A stretch of DNA of 64,000 nucleotides from Porphyromonadaceae bacterium COT-184 OH4590 (GTDB lineage Bacteria > Bacteroidota > Bacteroidia > Bacteroidales > Paludibacteraceae), in contig JRAN01000052.1 of the NCBI GenBank assembly GCA_000768855.1, forward strand, positions 124,001 through 188,000, in the 5' to 3' direction. Each line of letters begins with the position of its first letter. Position 1 is the first letter of the stretch. The notes beneath the pieces are model-generated. The model was given only the letters and a program-made list of their open reading frames with translations. It searched no databases and was not told the DNA's origin. Shown one piece after another: positions 1 to 8,851 of this stretch. A program made the translations under genes and the position numbers.

Positions 1-1
1 T

Positions 2-985
2 GTTCCTATTATAGAAAGATTATTAAAAACAGAATCTTTAGATTATATTTTATTAGGGAAAAAAGGAAAATCAATTGTATCAAAAATACTTCACCAAATA
101 AAATTTGATATTAAGATACTATGGATATGCATTAAACATAAAATTAACATTGGCACAGGAGTTTCTGCCTCTATAACAAGAATTTCTCGTCTATGTAAAA
201 TGTCATCAATAAATTTAGATGATGATGATGATGAGGTGCAATCTATAATGGTTAATTTTTCGCATCCATTCACAGATATAAGACTAACCCCATCTGCTAT
301 AATAGGACATAGAAAATCAAAAAGAGCTCTTTTTTATGAAGGTATTCATGAATTAGCTTATCTTCATCCAAATAGATTCACTCCCAATGAGAAAGTTATA
401 CAAGAAATTGGTCTGAGTAAAAAAGATCGTTTTTTTATAATGCGTTTTGTTACTTTTAATGCATACCATGATGCAAATCATAAAGGTTTATCTTTTGAAC
501 AAAAGAAAAAACTTATAGATCTATTAAGTGAATATGGAAGAGTAATCATAACTTCAGAATACCCAATTGAAACAGAATTTGAAAAATACCGACTACCTAT
601 TCCTCCCGAAAAAATACATTCTTTAATGTATTTTTCTACTTTATTCATAGGAGATAGTCAAACTATGACATCCGAAGCAGCTATTATGGGAGTTCCTGCT
701 TTTAAATGTAATACTTTTGCAGGTATATTATCCGTACCAAACGAATTAGAGAACAAGTATCATTTATGTTACGCTTATACACCAGAAGATTTCGATAAAC
801 TATACAATCATATAAAAGAGTTACTTCAACAACCAGATTTTAAAAAAGAGTGGCTTTTTAAAAAAGAACAATTTATTGCCGACAAAATAGATGTTACAGC
901 CTTTTTGGTATGGTTTATAGAAAACTATCCCGAAAGTGCCAAGATAATGAAAGAAAATCCCGATTACCAATTTAAGTTTAGATAG
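2..985 (+). CDS. DUF354-like glycan protein, 5' end cut by window edge
   Basis: The frame is open from base 2, so the N-terminus lies outside the window; 327 codons remain. The C-terminal half carries a GT-B-like nucleotide-sugar site, GDSQTMTSEAAIMGVPAF, which resembles the GGTMTxEAALLGTP block of DUF354 proteins, relatives of UDP-GlcNAc 2-epimerase. Such proteins sit in capsule and O-antigen clusters; whether this one is an epimerase or a glycosyltransferase cannot be told. An acidic run of five Asp lies near codon 73. An internal ATG at 200 is not the true start because the open frame and protein-like sequence continue upstream of it. The stop codon abuts the next ATG with no gap, so the two are translationally coupled. 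Confidence 0.72.
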   Translation, partial: VPIIERLLKTESLDYILLGKKGKSIVSKILHQIKFDIKILWICIKHKINIGTGVSASITRISRLCKMSSINLDDDDDEVQSIMVNFSHPFTDIRLTPSAIIGHRKSKRALFYEGIHELAYLHPNRFTPNEKVIQEIGLSKKDRFFIMRFVTFNAYHDANHKGLSFEQKKKLIDLLSEYGRVIITSEYPIETEFEKYRLPIPPEKIHSLMYFSTLFIGDSQTMTSEAAIMGVPAFKCNTFAGILSVPNELENKYHLCYAYTPEDFDKLYNHIKELLQQPDFKKEWLFKKEQFIADKIDVTAFLVWFIENYPESAKIMKENPDYQFKFR

Positions 986-1789
986 ATGGATTTTACGATA
1001 AAAACATATGAACGACTGTTAAAAAGCTTTTTGACAAATGGTTATTCGCTTATAACATATCAACAATATTGTAAGCAAAAACCCGAAGGAAATTTCGTTA
1101 TACTTAGGCACGATGTAGATGAAATAGCCAATAATGCACTGAAAATGGCTAAAGTAGAGCATCGCTTGGGTATAAGTGCAACATACTATTTCCGAATCGT
1201 AAAGCAGAGCAACCAACCTAACATTATCAAAGCAATATCCGCGCTTGGACATGAAATAGGCTACCACTATGAGGATTTAGCTTTTACCAAAGGCGATTTG
1301 CAACAAGCTCGCAAAACTTTCGAGAAAAATCTCACCTATTTTAGAGAATTTTATCCTGTTTGCACTGTCTGTATGCACGGCAGTTCTACCTCAAAATACG
1401 ACAATCGTGAGTTTTGGCGGGCATTCTCCCTTAGCGATTTCGGGTTAATAGGTGAACCTTATCTTACTACCAACTTCAAAGACATTTTTTACTTTACCGA
1501 CACAGGTTACGCTTGGGATGGAGGCAAATATGCTGTCCGCGATATAGTAGAAGATAGCTTCGGAATTTCGTTCCACTCGTCAGATGAGATAATAAGAGCG
1601 GTTGAGAAAGGCGACTTTCCACCACAATGCCTGATGCTGGCTCATACCTTATGGAGCGATAACATTATGCAATGGACATTATTGCACATACGAGAATTTA
1701 TCCGTAACAATCTTAAATACTTAGCCATGCGCAATAAGTTTTTGCATAACATATATGGGAGAATGGTAAAAGCATATTGGAAAAGATAA
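986..1789 (+). CDS. NodB-like polysaccharide deacetylase family protein
   Basis: 267 residues. RHDVDEIANN (His42, Asp43, Asp45) matches the first NodB motif, where Asp is catalytic base and metal ligand, and GHEIGYHYED (His89, His94) resembles the zinc-histidine motif. The family removes N-acetyl groups from polysaccharides or lipid-linked glycans. No signal peptide is seen, which fits a cytoplasmic role on a nucleotide- or lipid-linked precursor, as do its glycan neighbours. ATG follows the upstream TAG directly, so both belong to one operon. The histidine motif is not the usual HxxxH, so activity on sugar is inferred rather than shown. Confidence 0.75.
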   Translation: MDFTIKTYERLLKSFLTNGYSLITYQQYCKQKPEGNFVILRHDVDEIANNALKMAKVEHRLGISATYYFRIVKQSNQPNIIKAISALGHEIGYHYEDLAFTKGDLQQARKTFEKNLTYFREFYPVCTVCMHGSSTSKYDNREFWRAFSLSDFGLIGEPYLTTNFKDIFYFTDTGYAWDGGKYAVRDIVEDSFGISFHSSDEIIRAVEKGDFPPQCLMLAHTLWSDNIMQWTLLHIREFIRNNLKYLAMRNKFLHNIYGRMVKAYWKR

Positions 1790-1894
1790 ACTCATTTCCA
1801 AAACAGTATTGCCAGTATTATTCAAATAGACACACAAACAAATTGAAAATGAAATCACTAATCATCAAAACATAAACCACTATAAATCAAACAA

Positions 1895-2485
1895 ATGAAG
1901 GATTTTTTACCATTAGAAAAACAACCTCTTCCCAATCACAAGGAACGTAATTTCTTTAAAGCCTGTCGCTTATCGGCTAAAGAACACGGATATAAAGGTT
2001 TTATGGCAAGTGTTCGTTTTTTATACCGTCGCTATATGGACTATTTTTGGCAAATGTTAGCATTCAGAGCAATACCATATAGCAAAATACGGGTAAAGGT
2101 ACATAAATGGCGTGGAGTAAAGATAGGCAAAAACGTAATGATCGGTCCTCAAGTAGTTATTGACGACGTATATCCAAATTTTGTTATAATCGAAGATGGT
2201 GTTTCATTAGCTGCTAATGATTATATCCTTACACATAGCAAACCACTTGAATATCACCGCTTTCTTACCGAGTCTTATGTAGCTCCGGTAGTTATCAAAA
2301 AGAATGCTTGGATAGCTATTAATGTTACCATTCTACCGGGTGTTACCATAGGTGAAGGTTCGATTGTAGCTGCCGGAAGCGTGGTAACCAAAGATGTGCC
2401 TCCATTCTGTATGGTAGGTGGTACTCCAGCAAAGGTTATCAAAGAATTTGAAATGAAAGATGGAGTTCCTGTCGGCTTTAAATAA
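1895..2485 (+). CDS. Left-handed beta-helix acyltransferase
   Basis: 196 residues. The second half has hexapeptide repeats of the LbetaH type (IGKNVMIGPQVVIDD, VTILPGVTIGEGSIVAAGSV) and ends in the family signature GGTPAKVIKEFE. This is the CoA-dependent O- or N-acetyltransferase fold of the WbbJ/colanic acid acetyltransferase group. The basic N-terminal 60 residues (KGFMASVRFLYRRYM) may contact membrane or acceptor. The gap to the upstream deacetylase is 105 bases. The likely role is decorating a surface polysaccharide with acetyl groups; the acceptor is unknown. Confidence 0.8.
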   Translation: MKDFLPLEKQPLPNHKERNFFKACRLSAKEHGYKGFMASVRFLYRRYMDYFWQMLAFRAIPYSKIRVKVHKWRGVKIGKNVMIGPQVVIDDVYPNFVIIEDGVSLAANDYILTHSKPLEYHRFLTESYVAPVVIKKNAWIAINVTILPGVTIGEGSIVAAGSVVTKDVPPFCMVGGTPAKVIKEFEMKDGVPVGFK

Positions 2486-2695
2486 TTTGTAAATAAAGAG
2501 TTGTAAAAAAATTAAGCAAACAAAATATCTGCGATGCATAACTACAACCCAATAATATTTACCTTATAATAGTTGTCGGAAATACGGGACAGCACTTATC
2601 AAATGGGCATAAATAACATTAAATTTTTTAAAGAGCTATCTATAAAACACTATTTTATCAAAAAACGATTAACACATTTTTAAAAATAACAAAAT

Positions 2696-3643
2696 ATGGC
2701 AAAAGAGAAATACTGCCTCATAACCAATGATGTAGAGACTACTTCAATTCTTAATCATAAACTAAGGGACAAGACAGGCGAATATGTGTTAAAACAAGGA
2801 ATGCCCCGACTGCTCGACCTATACGAGCGTTATGATGTAAAGGCAACATTCTTTTTCACAGGCTACATTGCCCGCCTCTACCCGCAAGTAGTGCAAATGG
2901 CTTACGACAAAGGGCATGAAGTGGGTTCGCACGGACTGACACATAAGGTAAGCCAAGCAATCGATGTTCTCCCACGAAGCACTCAACTCGAACACCTTAT
3001 TGAGTCGAAAAAAATATTGGAAGATATAATAGGCGATGAGGTAGTTTCGTTTCGCGCACCTGCAGCAAGGGTCGATAAAAAGTTCTGCGAAGTGTTGCAC
3101 GAAGCCGGGTACAAGATAGATAGTTCTGTTTCGTCTCAACGTCTCGATATGTTTTTCTCATTCGGGTCGCTCAACAAACTCAACTGGATTACCGCACCAC
3201 GGAAAGCTTATTTCTCCGCCGAAGACAATATTTTCAGACGTGGTTCTTCGCCTATATTCGAGATACCTATATCAGCATTAGGCTTCCCGTACATTGGCAC
3301 ATTTATGCGTATTTCTCCATGGCTCAATCGTATGACACGTCGCTTTCTATACCTCGAAACCCTTGCCAACGGCAGACAGTTCAACTTTCTTACACACCCC
3401 AACGAGTTTATCGACGAAGAGCGAGAAACCGACCAAATAGAGCGTCGCGGGAGCAACTACTTAGCTTATCTGATGGGCGATGTGCTACGCCACAAGCTGA
3501 AAGTAAAAAACTTAGGCATCAAGGCTATACCTATTCTTGAACGCGAGTTGCAGTTTTTTGATAAAAAAGGGTTTAAGTTTATCTCCTGTAAAGACCTATA
3601 CGAAAAGAGCCTGCAACAAAAGCACTTTACGAAGAGCATCTGA
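2696..3643 (+). CDS. Polysaccharide deacetylase (NodB domain)
   Basis: 315 residues. TNDVE (Asp12) supplies the NodB first motif and SHGLTH (His79, His83) the HxxxH metal dyad; FRAPAARVD is the third motif. The domain fills residues 5-150 and the remainder has the length of cytoplasmic, PuuE-like deacetylases in lipopolysaccharide clusters. There is no signal peptide. It is a second, more canonical deacetylase within 2 kb of the first, so the two probably act on different sugars or steps. Local GC is visibly higher than in the first kilobase. It converges on yaaA with a 39-base gap. Confidence 0.85.
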   Translation: MAKEKYCLITNDVETTSILNHKLRDKTGEYVLKQGMPRLLDLYERYDVKATFFFTGYIARLYPQVVQMAYDKGHEVGSHGLTHKVSQAIDVLPRSTQLEHLIESKKILEDIIGDEVVSFRAPAARVDKKFCEVLHEAGYKIDSSVSSQRLDMFFSFGSLNKLNWITAPRKAYFSAEDNIFRRGSSPIFEIPISALGFPYIGTFMRISPWLNRMTRRFLYLETLANGRQFNFLTHPNEFIDEERETDQIERRGSNYLAYLMGDVLRHKLKVKNLGIKAIPILERELQFFDKKGFKFISCKDLYEKSLQQKHFTKSI

Positions 3644-3682
3644 GGGACATTGAGTCATATTTATAACAAAGGAAACTCAATA

Positions 3683-4456
3683 CTACCTTACAAAAACCAT
3701 CTTGTTTTCGCTCGACATTTTTTTGTTGTACCAATAACCTCCGTCACTAAATTGCTGCAGATCATTTAGTTGGCTTATTTGATTTTTCACAATAAAACGT
3801 AGCATTAGTCCACGAGCTTTTTTTATATGTATCACTATCGATTTGTAACGGTTTGTATTAGGGTCGTATTGCAAGAATTCAAAATTGACAACTTTTGCTC
3901 CCAATTGCTTGAAGTCAACCATTTTAGAGTATTCTGAAGATGCTAAATTGACAATCAAACTTCGATTGTCTGCCTCTTTGAGGTCTTGACTCAACTGTTC
4001 GGTAACCACAGACCGCCAAAATGGATACAAATCGGTAATGGTTCCATTCAAATCTATTTTGTTGCTCACATCTAAACGATATGCCTGTATCAAATCCAAT
4101 GGACGTAACATACCATACAATCCGCTCATAATCCGAAGATGATATTGCAAATAGTCAAAATCTTCATCAGAAAAGTCAGTTACATTTAATGATTTATAAA
4201 CCTCCCCATTATACGCTAATACTGCCTGTTTTGAGTTTTTTGTAGTAAAAGGCACAGACCATTTAACAAAGCATTCGTAGGTCTCTTCTGCCAGTTTATA
4301 GTTGATATTTAGTAGCGATACCAACTCTTTTAAAGAGTATTTACGCATTTGCTCTATTAGTGTGGCTGACCGAGGCAAAAACATCGGCAATGTAAAACGT
4401 GATATAGACGAGTTTTTGAAGTTTTGTATCTTGGCTGGGGATAAAATAACAAGCAT
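3683..4456 (-). CDS. yaaA: YaaA family peroxide-stress protein
   Basis: 257 residues from ATG at 4456, beginning MLVILSPAK, the conserved start of the UPF0246/YaaA family. Internal family motifs include MSGLYGMLRPLDLIQAYRL, FWRSVVTEQL and VNLASSEYSK. In E. coli YaaA lowers free iron and limits DNA damage during peroxide stress. A longer frame opens at 4564, but a promoter-like pair (4501-4531) lies inside that extension and the family start is at 4456, so the shorter form is chosen. The predicted leader is about 40 bases. No oxidative-stress genes are adjacent; oxyR lies 45 kb away. Confidence 0.93.
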   Translation of the reverse strand: MLVILSPAKIQNFKNSSISRFTLPMFLPRSATLIEQMRKYSLKELVSLLNINYKLAEETYECFVKWSVPFTTKNSKQAVLAYNGEVYKSLNVTDFSDEDFDYLQYHLRIMSGLYGMLRPLDLIQAYRLDVSNKIDLNGTITDLYPFWRSVVTEQLSQDLKEADNRSLIVNLASSEYSKMVDFKQLGAKVVNFEFLQYDPNTNRYKSIVIHIKKARGLMLRFIVKNQISQLNDLQQFSDGGYWYNKKMSSENKMVFVR

Positions 4457-4500
4457 TATTAATCTATTTTTGGTAGTTTGTAAATTCAAATAATTTCTTG

Positions 4501-4531
4501 CAAATTTATACTTTAATTTTTTTATCACAAA
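4501..4531 (-). promoter_or_regulatory. yaaA promoter (Bacteroidota type)
   Basis: On the minus strand TTTG (4528-4531), 19 bases, then TAAATTTG (4501-4508) match the -33/-7 consensus of Bacteroidota sigma-ABfr. It lies 45 bases before the yaaA ATG. Confidence 0.6.
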
Positions 4532-4723
4532 AAATATAACAACACAAATCTTTGTCATCACCATAAAACATACATAATAAGCAAATTATATACGATTGCA
4601 GAAATCAAAATTTATTTCTAATTTTGTACTAAATTGTATAGAAAAAGAATTGACTATATTCAACAACAAATAGTGTCAAATTAAAATAGATTTTTTATTT
4701 TATTCAAAAAAAATATATCATAA

Positions 4724-5122
4724 ATGGCTTGTGTTAAATGTAAATCCGATAAATCTGTTAAAAACGGCATAGTATCGTCGAGACAACGATATAGATGCAA
4801 CGACTGTGGGTATAATTATACCGTAGCCCAAAAATCCGACGTTAAGCCAAACGACACCAAGAAGTTAGCCCTTGCGATGTATATTGAGGGGTTGAGTTAT
4901 CGCACTATAGGCAAGATATTGAATATAAGCTATGGCACTGTTTATCAATGGGTCAAGGATTTGAACAAACAAACCAAAATGTTGCACTCCGACCGCACTA
5001 TCAATATTACCACAATAGAGCAGATAGAGCAATATGTAGTCAATGCCAAATCCAGTGACCGTCATGGACTAATACTTATAGATATGAACAATGGCACAGC
5101 ATTTCTATCGGTTAAACAATAA
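4724..5122 (+). CDS. Orphan IS1-type zinc-ribbon/HTH DNA-binding protein
   Basis: 132 residues. A zinc ribbon with Cys3-x2-Cys6 and Cys25-x2-Cys28 is followed by a helix-turn-helix (YIEGLSYRTIGKILNISYGT, about residues 52-71). This is the InsA-like N-terminal half of IS1 transposases. The protein stops where the catalytic DDE domain would begin: the last 40 residues look like its first strands (HGLILIDMNNGTAF), with no later catalytic motifs downstream. I see no flanking terminal inverted repeats. It has an intact frame and its own perfect terminator, which suggests a retained, domesticated regulator rather than a dead insertion; a fresh 3' truncation cannot be excluded. Confidence 0.7.
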   Translation: MACVKCKSDKSVKNGIVSSRQRYRCNDCGYNYTVAQKSDVKPNDTKKLALAMYIEGLSYRTIGKILNISYGTVYQWVKDLNKQTKMLHSDRTINITTIEQIEQYVVNAKSSDRHGLILIDMNNGTAFLSVKQ

Positions 5123-5159
5123 AAAAAACGGATAGCTTACTATTATCTATTAAAAACAC

Positions 5160-5205
5160 ATCTATATCTATAGTTGACAAACAATAGATATAGATATTTT
5201 TTTTT
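5160..5205 (+). terminator. Rho-independent terminator after the IS1-like gene
   Basis: A perfect 12-bp stem (5160-5171 with 5184-5195), 12-base loop, then nine T (5197-5205). The stem is all A/T except for two G-C pairs. Confidence 0.8.
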
Positions 5206-5255
5206 ATTTTATACAAAAATATCTATATTAATTTAACGCAATAATATTTTTTTAT

Positions 5256-5263
5256 TACCTTTG
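5256..5263 (+). promoter_or_regulatory. -7 element for the TonB receptor operon
   Basis: TACCTTTG fits TAnnTTTG, 61 bases before the GTG start. No clear TTTG lies 18-20 bases upstream, so a regulator may be needed. An AATAA/TTATT inverted pair overlaps it at 5240-5256. Confidence 0.5.
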
Positions 5264-5324
5264 CACTCTAAAATTTTATTTAGGGTATTTTCTAAAAATT
5301 TCTAAAAGTTAATATTTAATCGTT

Positions 5325-7577
5325 GTGAAGAAGCAAAAAATAATTTTATTGGCAATAATATTGATTTGTACTTATAATATGTGGGCTGCAAGTCATACTA
5401 TTGTACGTTCGAGTTCAATATTGCCAATAGACACAGCTCAAATAACAGAGCCAAACGACACTGCTTATCCGAAGACTAAAATTACTATCGACAGGCTATC
5501 CGAAGTAGTGGTCGAAGCCAAAAATGAATTTGCAGACAACAACATAATAATACCAATAAAAGTGGAGACCATTGGTAAAAATTATTTCATAAAAAATAAT
5601 GATGCCACTTTTGCCAAGACACTGACATCTATTCCGGGTATCGCATCTATGGATATAGGTGCCGGTTTATCTAAACCTGTCATCAGGGGGCTGGGATTCA
5701 ACCGCATAGCTGTAGTAGATAAAGCAATAGTACAGCAAAACCAACAGTGGGGTGCCGACCACGGCTTAGAGATAGACCAATACGACGTTGACAATGTACG
5801 AATACACAAAGGGCCGATGTCGCTACTATACGGCTCTGATGCTATTGGTGGCGTTATAGAGATATTACCCACAACACCACCCAAAGAGAATCTATTCTGG
5901 GGCGATATCAATCTAATAGGCAAGTCTAACAACGACCTCATAGGCACGTCTATATCTGCCAATCTCAAACGTAACAAGTGGTTTGTAAAAGTCAGAGCAA
6001 CTTCTCAATATTTTGGTGATTATCGCATACCAACCGATACCATTGTATATCTTACTTGGAAAATGCCTTTACAATCAGGACGACTCAAAAACACAGCCGG
6101 CAGAGAACACAACCTGTCTTTATCAGCCAATTACAATGATGGTAGGTGGGATTGGTGGGTTCATCTGTCCAATATATTTTCAAAAAACGGATTTTTCCCC
6201 GGTTCGCATGGGATCCCAAATCTCGCCCGACTGGTTCACGACGGCTCTTATCGGAATATAGAAATGCCATATGCTACAGTCAATCACTTTAAGGCTATAA
6301 GCAATGCCTCTATTCTCATTACAGACAATGCTAAACTAACATTCAACTTAGGGTTTCAACAAAATAGACGAGAAGAGGTATCTGTATTTCATACTCATTA
6401 CAGCAACCAACAACCACCTGCGACCAATCCCGATTTGGAGCTATTATTCAAACTCAATACCGTATCGGTAAATACACATCTTATATTAAATGAAAACAAA
6501 CCCTGGACACAATCCGTAGGAGTTACTGCTGAGGTGCAAAAAAACAGTGTGGGCGGATACTCATTCCTATTACCCAATTTCCGTCAAATAGCCACAGGGG
6601 CTTATTGGGTAAATACCTTTAAGTTTTGCAATCACATATACTTATTAGCAGGGATACGATACGATATAGGCAGATTGAATATCGACGGATATTTCGACAA
6701 TCTATTTGCAGAATACCTCAAAGGACGAGGATATAACCAAGATGAAATAGCAAAATATGCACAAAGGGCAGCAGATCTGCAAAAAACATTCAATGACATA
6801 TCCGGTTCTATCGGATTTGTGTATAAAAAAGCCTATCAGACATGGAGAGTGAATATTGGTAAAAGTTTTCGCTATCCTTCTGCAAACGAATTAGCATCAA
6901 ACGGCATACACCATGGTGCATTTCGACATGAACAGGGTAATATTTCACTATTACCCGAACAGAGCTATCAATTAGATGCCGGTTATGAATACTCCATATC
7001 AAATTTTAGTATTTCGGCAACCCCCTTTATATCATATTTTTCGAACTATATATTTTTAGAACCCACAGGCGAATGGTCGATATTACCTCATAGCGGACAA
7101 ATTCACAGATACAGACAGGCACAAGTATGGCTTGGAGGAGGTGAAATATCGGCACAATACTCTCCCATCAAAGACTTTACAGCTTCGTTCAGTGCAGAAT
7201 ACATACATAATCTAAACATAACAGACAAATATCCTTTGCCTTTCTCTGTACCGGCTAAAATGGCATTCGATATACTATACACAAATATTACGACTATGGA
7301 TATTATCAAAAGTTACTCGCTAAAACTTGGGGCAGACTATATTTTTGCACAAAACCGTATAGCTCGAAACGAAGATACAACCCCCGACGCTCTATTGCTA
7401 AACTTTTCGGCAAATGTTTTTTGGCGAATAAACAAGTGGTCTATGATAACAGACTTTCAAGCACAAAACATACTTAACACTCGATATTTCAACCATTTGA
7501 GTTTTTACCGAAAACTTAATGCTCCCGAACCCGGTCGTAATATTCAACTAATAATCAAAATTCCTTTTAGTATATAA
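5325..7577 (+). CDS. TonB-dependent outer membrane receptor
   Basis: 750 residues from a GTG start. A signal peptide (residues 1-22, cut near MWA-ASH) precedes a plug domain with PVIRGLGFNRIAVVDKAIV and GPMSLLYGSDAIGGVIEI, followed by a 22-strand-type barrel ending in aromatic/hydrophobic residues. There is no N-terminal carboxypeptidase-like domain, unlike SusC proteins, and no SusD partner. The plug resembles those of ZnuD-like metal receptors. Only 56 bases separate it from a histidine-rich lipoprotein gene, suggesting that the pair captures and imports a metal such as zinc. The substrate is inference. The GTG start is preferred because the signal peptide begins there. Confidence 0.88.
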   Translation: MKKQKIILLAIILICTYNMWAASHTIVRSSSILPIDTAQITEPNDTAYPKTKITIDRLSEVVVEAKNEFADNNIIIPIKVETIGKNYFIKNNDATFAKTLTSIPGIASMDIGAGLSKPVIRGLGFNRIAVVDKAIVQQNQQWGADHGLEIDQYDVDNVRIHKGPMSLLYGSDAIGGVIEILPTTPPKENLFWGDINLIGKSNNDLIGTSISANLKRNKWFVKVRATSQYFGDYRIPTDTIVYLTWKMPLQSGRLKNTAGREHNLSLSANYNDGRWDWWVHLSNIFSKNGFFPGSHGIPNLARLVHDGSYRNIEMPYATVNHFKAISNASILITDNAKLTFNLGFQQNRREEVSVFHTHYSNQQPPATNPDLELLFKLNTVSVNTHLILNENKPWTQSVGVTAEVQKNSVGGYSFLLPNFRQIATGAYWVNTFKFCNHIYLLAGIRYDIGRLNIDGYFDNLFAEYLKGRGYNQDEIAKYAQRAADLQKTFNDISGSIGFVYKKAYQTWRVNIGKSFRYPSANELASNGIHHGAFRHEQGNISLLPEQSYQLDAGYEYSISNFSISATPFISYFSNYIFLEPTGEWSILPHSGQIHRYRQAQVWLGGGEISAQYSPIKDFTASFSAEYIHNLNITDKYPLPFSVPAKMAFDILYTNITTMDIIKSYSLKLGADYIFAQNRIARNEDTTPDALLLNFSANVFWRINKWSMITDFQAQNILNTRYFNHLSFYRKLNAPEPGRNIQLIIKIPFSI

Positions 7578-7633
7578 AATCAAAATATTAAATAAATTAT
7601 CAAAATAAATATCAATTAAAACAAAGTAAAAAA

Positions 7634-8146
7634 ATGAAAAAATTATTTTTATTAAGTATCGTATTTATTAGTACATTCACTTTTGTTTCATGCGAAAAAG
7701 AAGCAAAAGACACAGAGAAACCGGTTATCAACCTGATAGCACCCAAAGAAGACGAAGCTTTAAAGCCAGGCAGCGATGTACATTTCGATGTAGCTTTTTC
7801 CGACAATGAGGCTCTAAAATCGTATAGTGTAAATATACATGGTGCATTTGACGGACACACACACAAAGTTATAAGCAATGCAGCGGGGGACTCAATAGCC
7901 TTTGAACACACATGGGTAGAAGATGATTTCATCAAAATGGGAGCAAAAGAGAGCATCAATGGCAAAAAGAATGCTACCATCCATCATCATTATATCGAAA
8001 TACCTGCCACCATCAATGGCAAACCTATTAAAGAGGGACATTATCACTTTATGGTATATTGCACTGACCATGTAGGTAACCAATCTATGGTAGCTCGTGA
8101 GATAGAGATATCATATTCTGCCAAAGGACACGATCACCATCACTAA
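7634..8146 (+). CDS. Histidine-rich DUF4625-like lipoprotein
   Basis: 170 residues. A lipoprotein signal ends at the lipobox FVSC (Cys20). The mature part has an Ig-like/DUF4625 pattern (KPVINLIAPKEDEALKPGS, then DNEALKSYSVNIHGAF). It holds 15 histidines, clustered in GHTH, IHHHY, GHYH and a C-terminal GHDHHH, which strongly suggests binding of zinc or a similar metal. It lies just downstream of the TonB receptor on the same strand and is closed by a terminator, so the pair is likely one operon. A cell-surface or periplasmic metal-capturing partner for the receptor is inferred. Confidence 0.8.
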   Translation: MKKLFLLSIVFISTFTFVSCEKEAKDTEKPVINLIAPKEDEALKPGSDVHFDVAFSDNEALKSYSVNIHGAFDGHTHKVISNAAGDSIAFEHTWVEDDFIKMGAKESINGKKNATIHHHYIEIPATINGKPIKEGHYHFMVYCTDHVGNQSMVAREIEISYSAKGHDHHH

Positions 8147-8169
8147 AAAAAAAAATAGGTTAATAGCAT

Positions 8170-8206
8170 AAATTGTCTCAATAATATTTTTTTGAGACAA
8201 TTTTTT
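8170..8206 (+). terminator. Terminator after the His-rich lipoprotein gene
   Basis: An 11-bp stem AAATTGTCTCA (8170-8180) with TGAGACAATTT (8193-8203), followed by a T-run to 8206. The T-run is also the -33 region of the next promoter. Confidence 0.8.
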
Positions 8207-8233
8207 GTATGATACAAATTTGATATATCTTTG
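8204..8233 (+). promoter_or_regulatory. Promoter for the GNAT acetyltransferase
   Basis: TTTG (8204-8207), an 18-base spacer, then TATCTTTG (8226-8233). The ATG follows only 8 bases after the -7 box, predicting a leaderless or nearly leaderless mRNA. Confidence 0.65.
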
Positions 8234-8241
8234 TATTCGAT

Positions 8242-8757
8242 ATGATTGCTAACAAAGATATTACATTAAGAGCTGTAGAACCCGAAGATTTGGATTTTCT
8301 GTACACCATAGAAAATGAACCTTCTCTATGGTTTTATTCGACACGTAAAGAACCATATTCAAAATTTGCTCTAAAACAATATATCAAAAACTGCGACCAG
8401 TCTGTCTTCGAAAGAGGGCAATTGCGCTTTATGATTGTATTGAATATTCAAAATACAACTATCGGTACTATTGATATTTTCGATTTTGATTACAACAACC
8501 GAAAGGCTGAATTCGGAATATTTATCGACTCTCAATACCGACACAACGGCTATGCGGCACAGGCAATCGAATTATTATCGTCGTATAGCAAAAATTTCCT
8601 AAACTTACATCAACTATATAGCTATGTAGAAAGCAAAAATATAGCCTCTCGGCAAACTATGCTCAAATGCGGATTTACACACACGGCTACACTAAAAGAA
8701 TGGCTCTATTTCAGTTCAAAATATCACGATATAGATATTTTTCAAAAAATATTGTAA
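8242..8757 (+). CDS. GNAT family N-acetyltransferase (RimJ/RimL-like)
   Basis: 171 residues. ITLRAVEPEDLDFLYTIENE at the N-terminus is typical of the Acetyltransf_3 (RimJ/RimL/SpeG) branch. The acetyl-CoA loop is seen around QYRHNGYAAQAIELLSSYS, and the C-terminal NIASRQTMLKCGF is the usual late strand-helix. It transfers acetyl from acetyl-CoA to an amine, often a protein N-terminus or polyamine; the acceptor here is unknown. Single gene, between a terminator and the oppositely oriented htrA gene. ATG at 8242 is the first codon of the domain. Confidence 0.85.
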   Translation: MIANKDITLRAVEPEDLDFLYTIENEPSLWFYSTRKEPYSKFALKQYIKNCDQSVFERGQLRFMIVLNIQNTTIGTIDIFDFDYNNRKAEFGIFIDSQYRHNGYAAQAIELLSSYSKNFLNLHQLYSYVESKNIASRQTMLKCGFTHTATLKEWLYFSSKYHDIDIFQKIL

Positions 8758-8851
8758 TAAACGAAAAGTATCCGCACCCTTCAAAAAAGTACACGGATAC
8801 CCATCAACAACTAAAATTTATTTTTATTATGAAAAAATTTTTTGTCAATAA

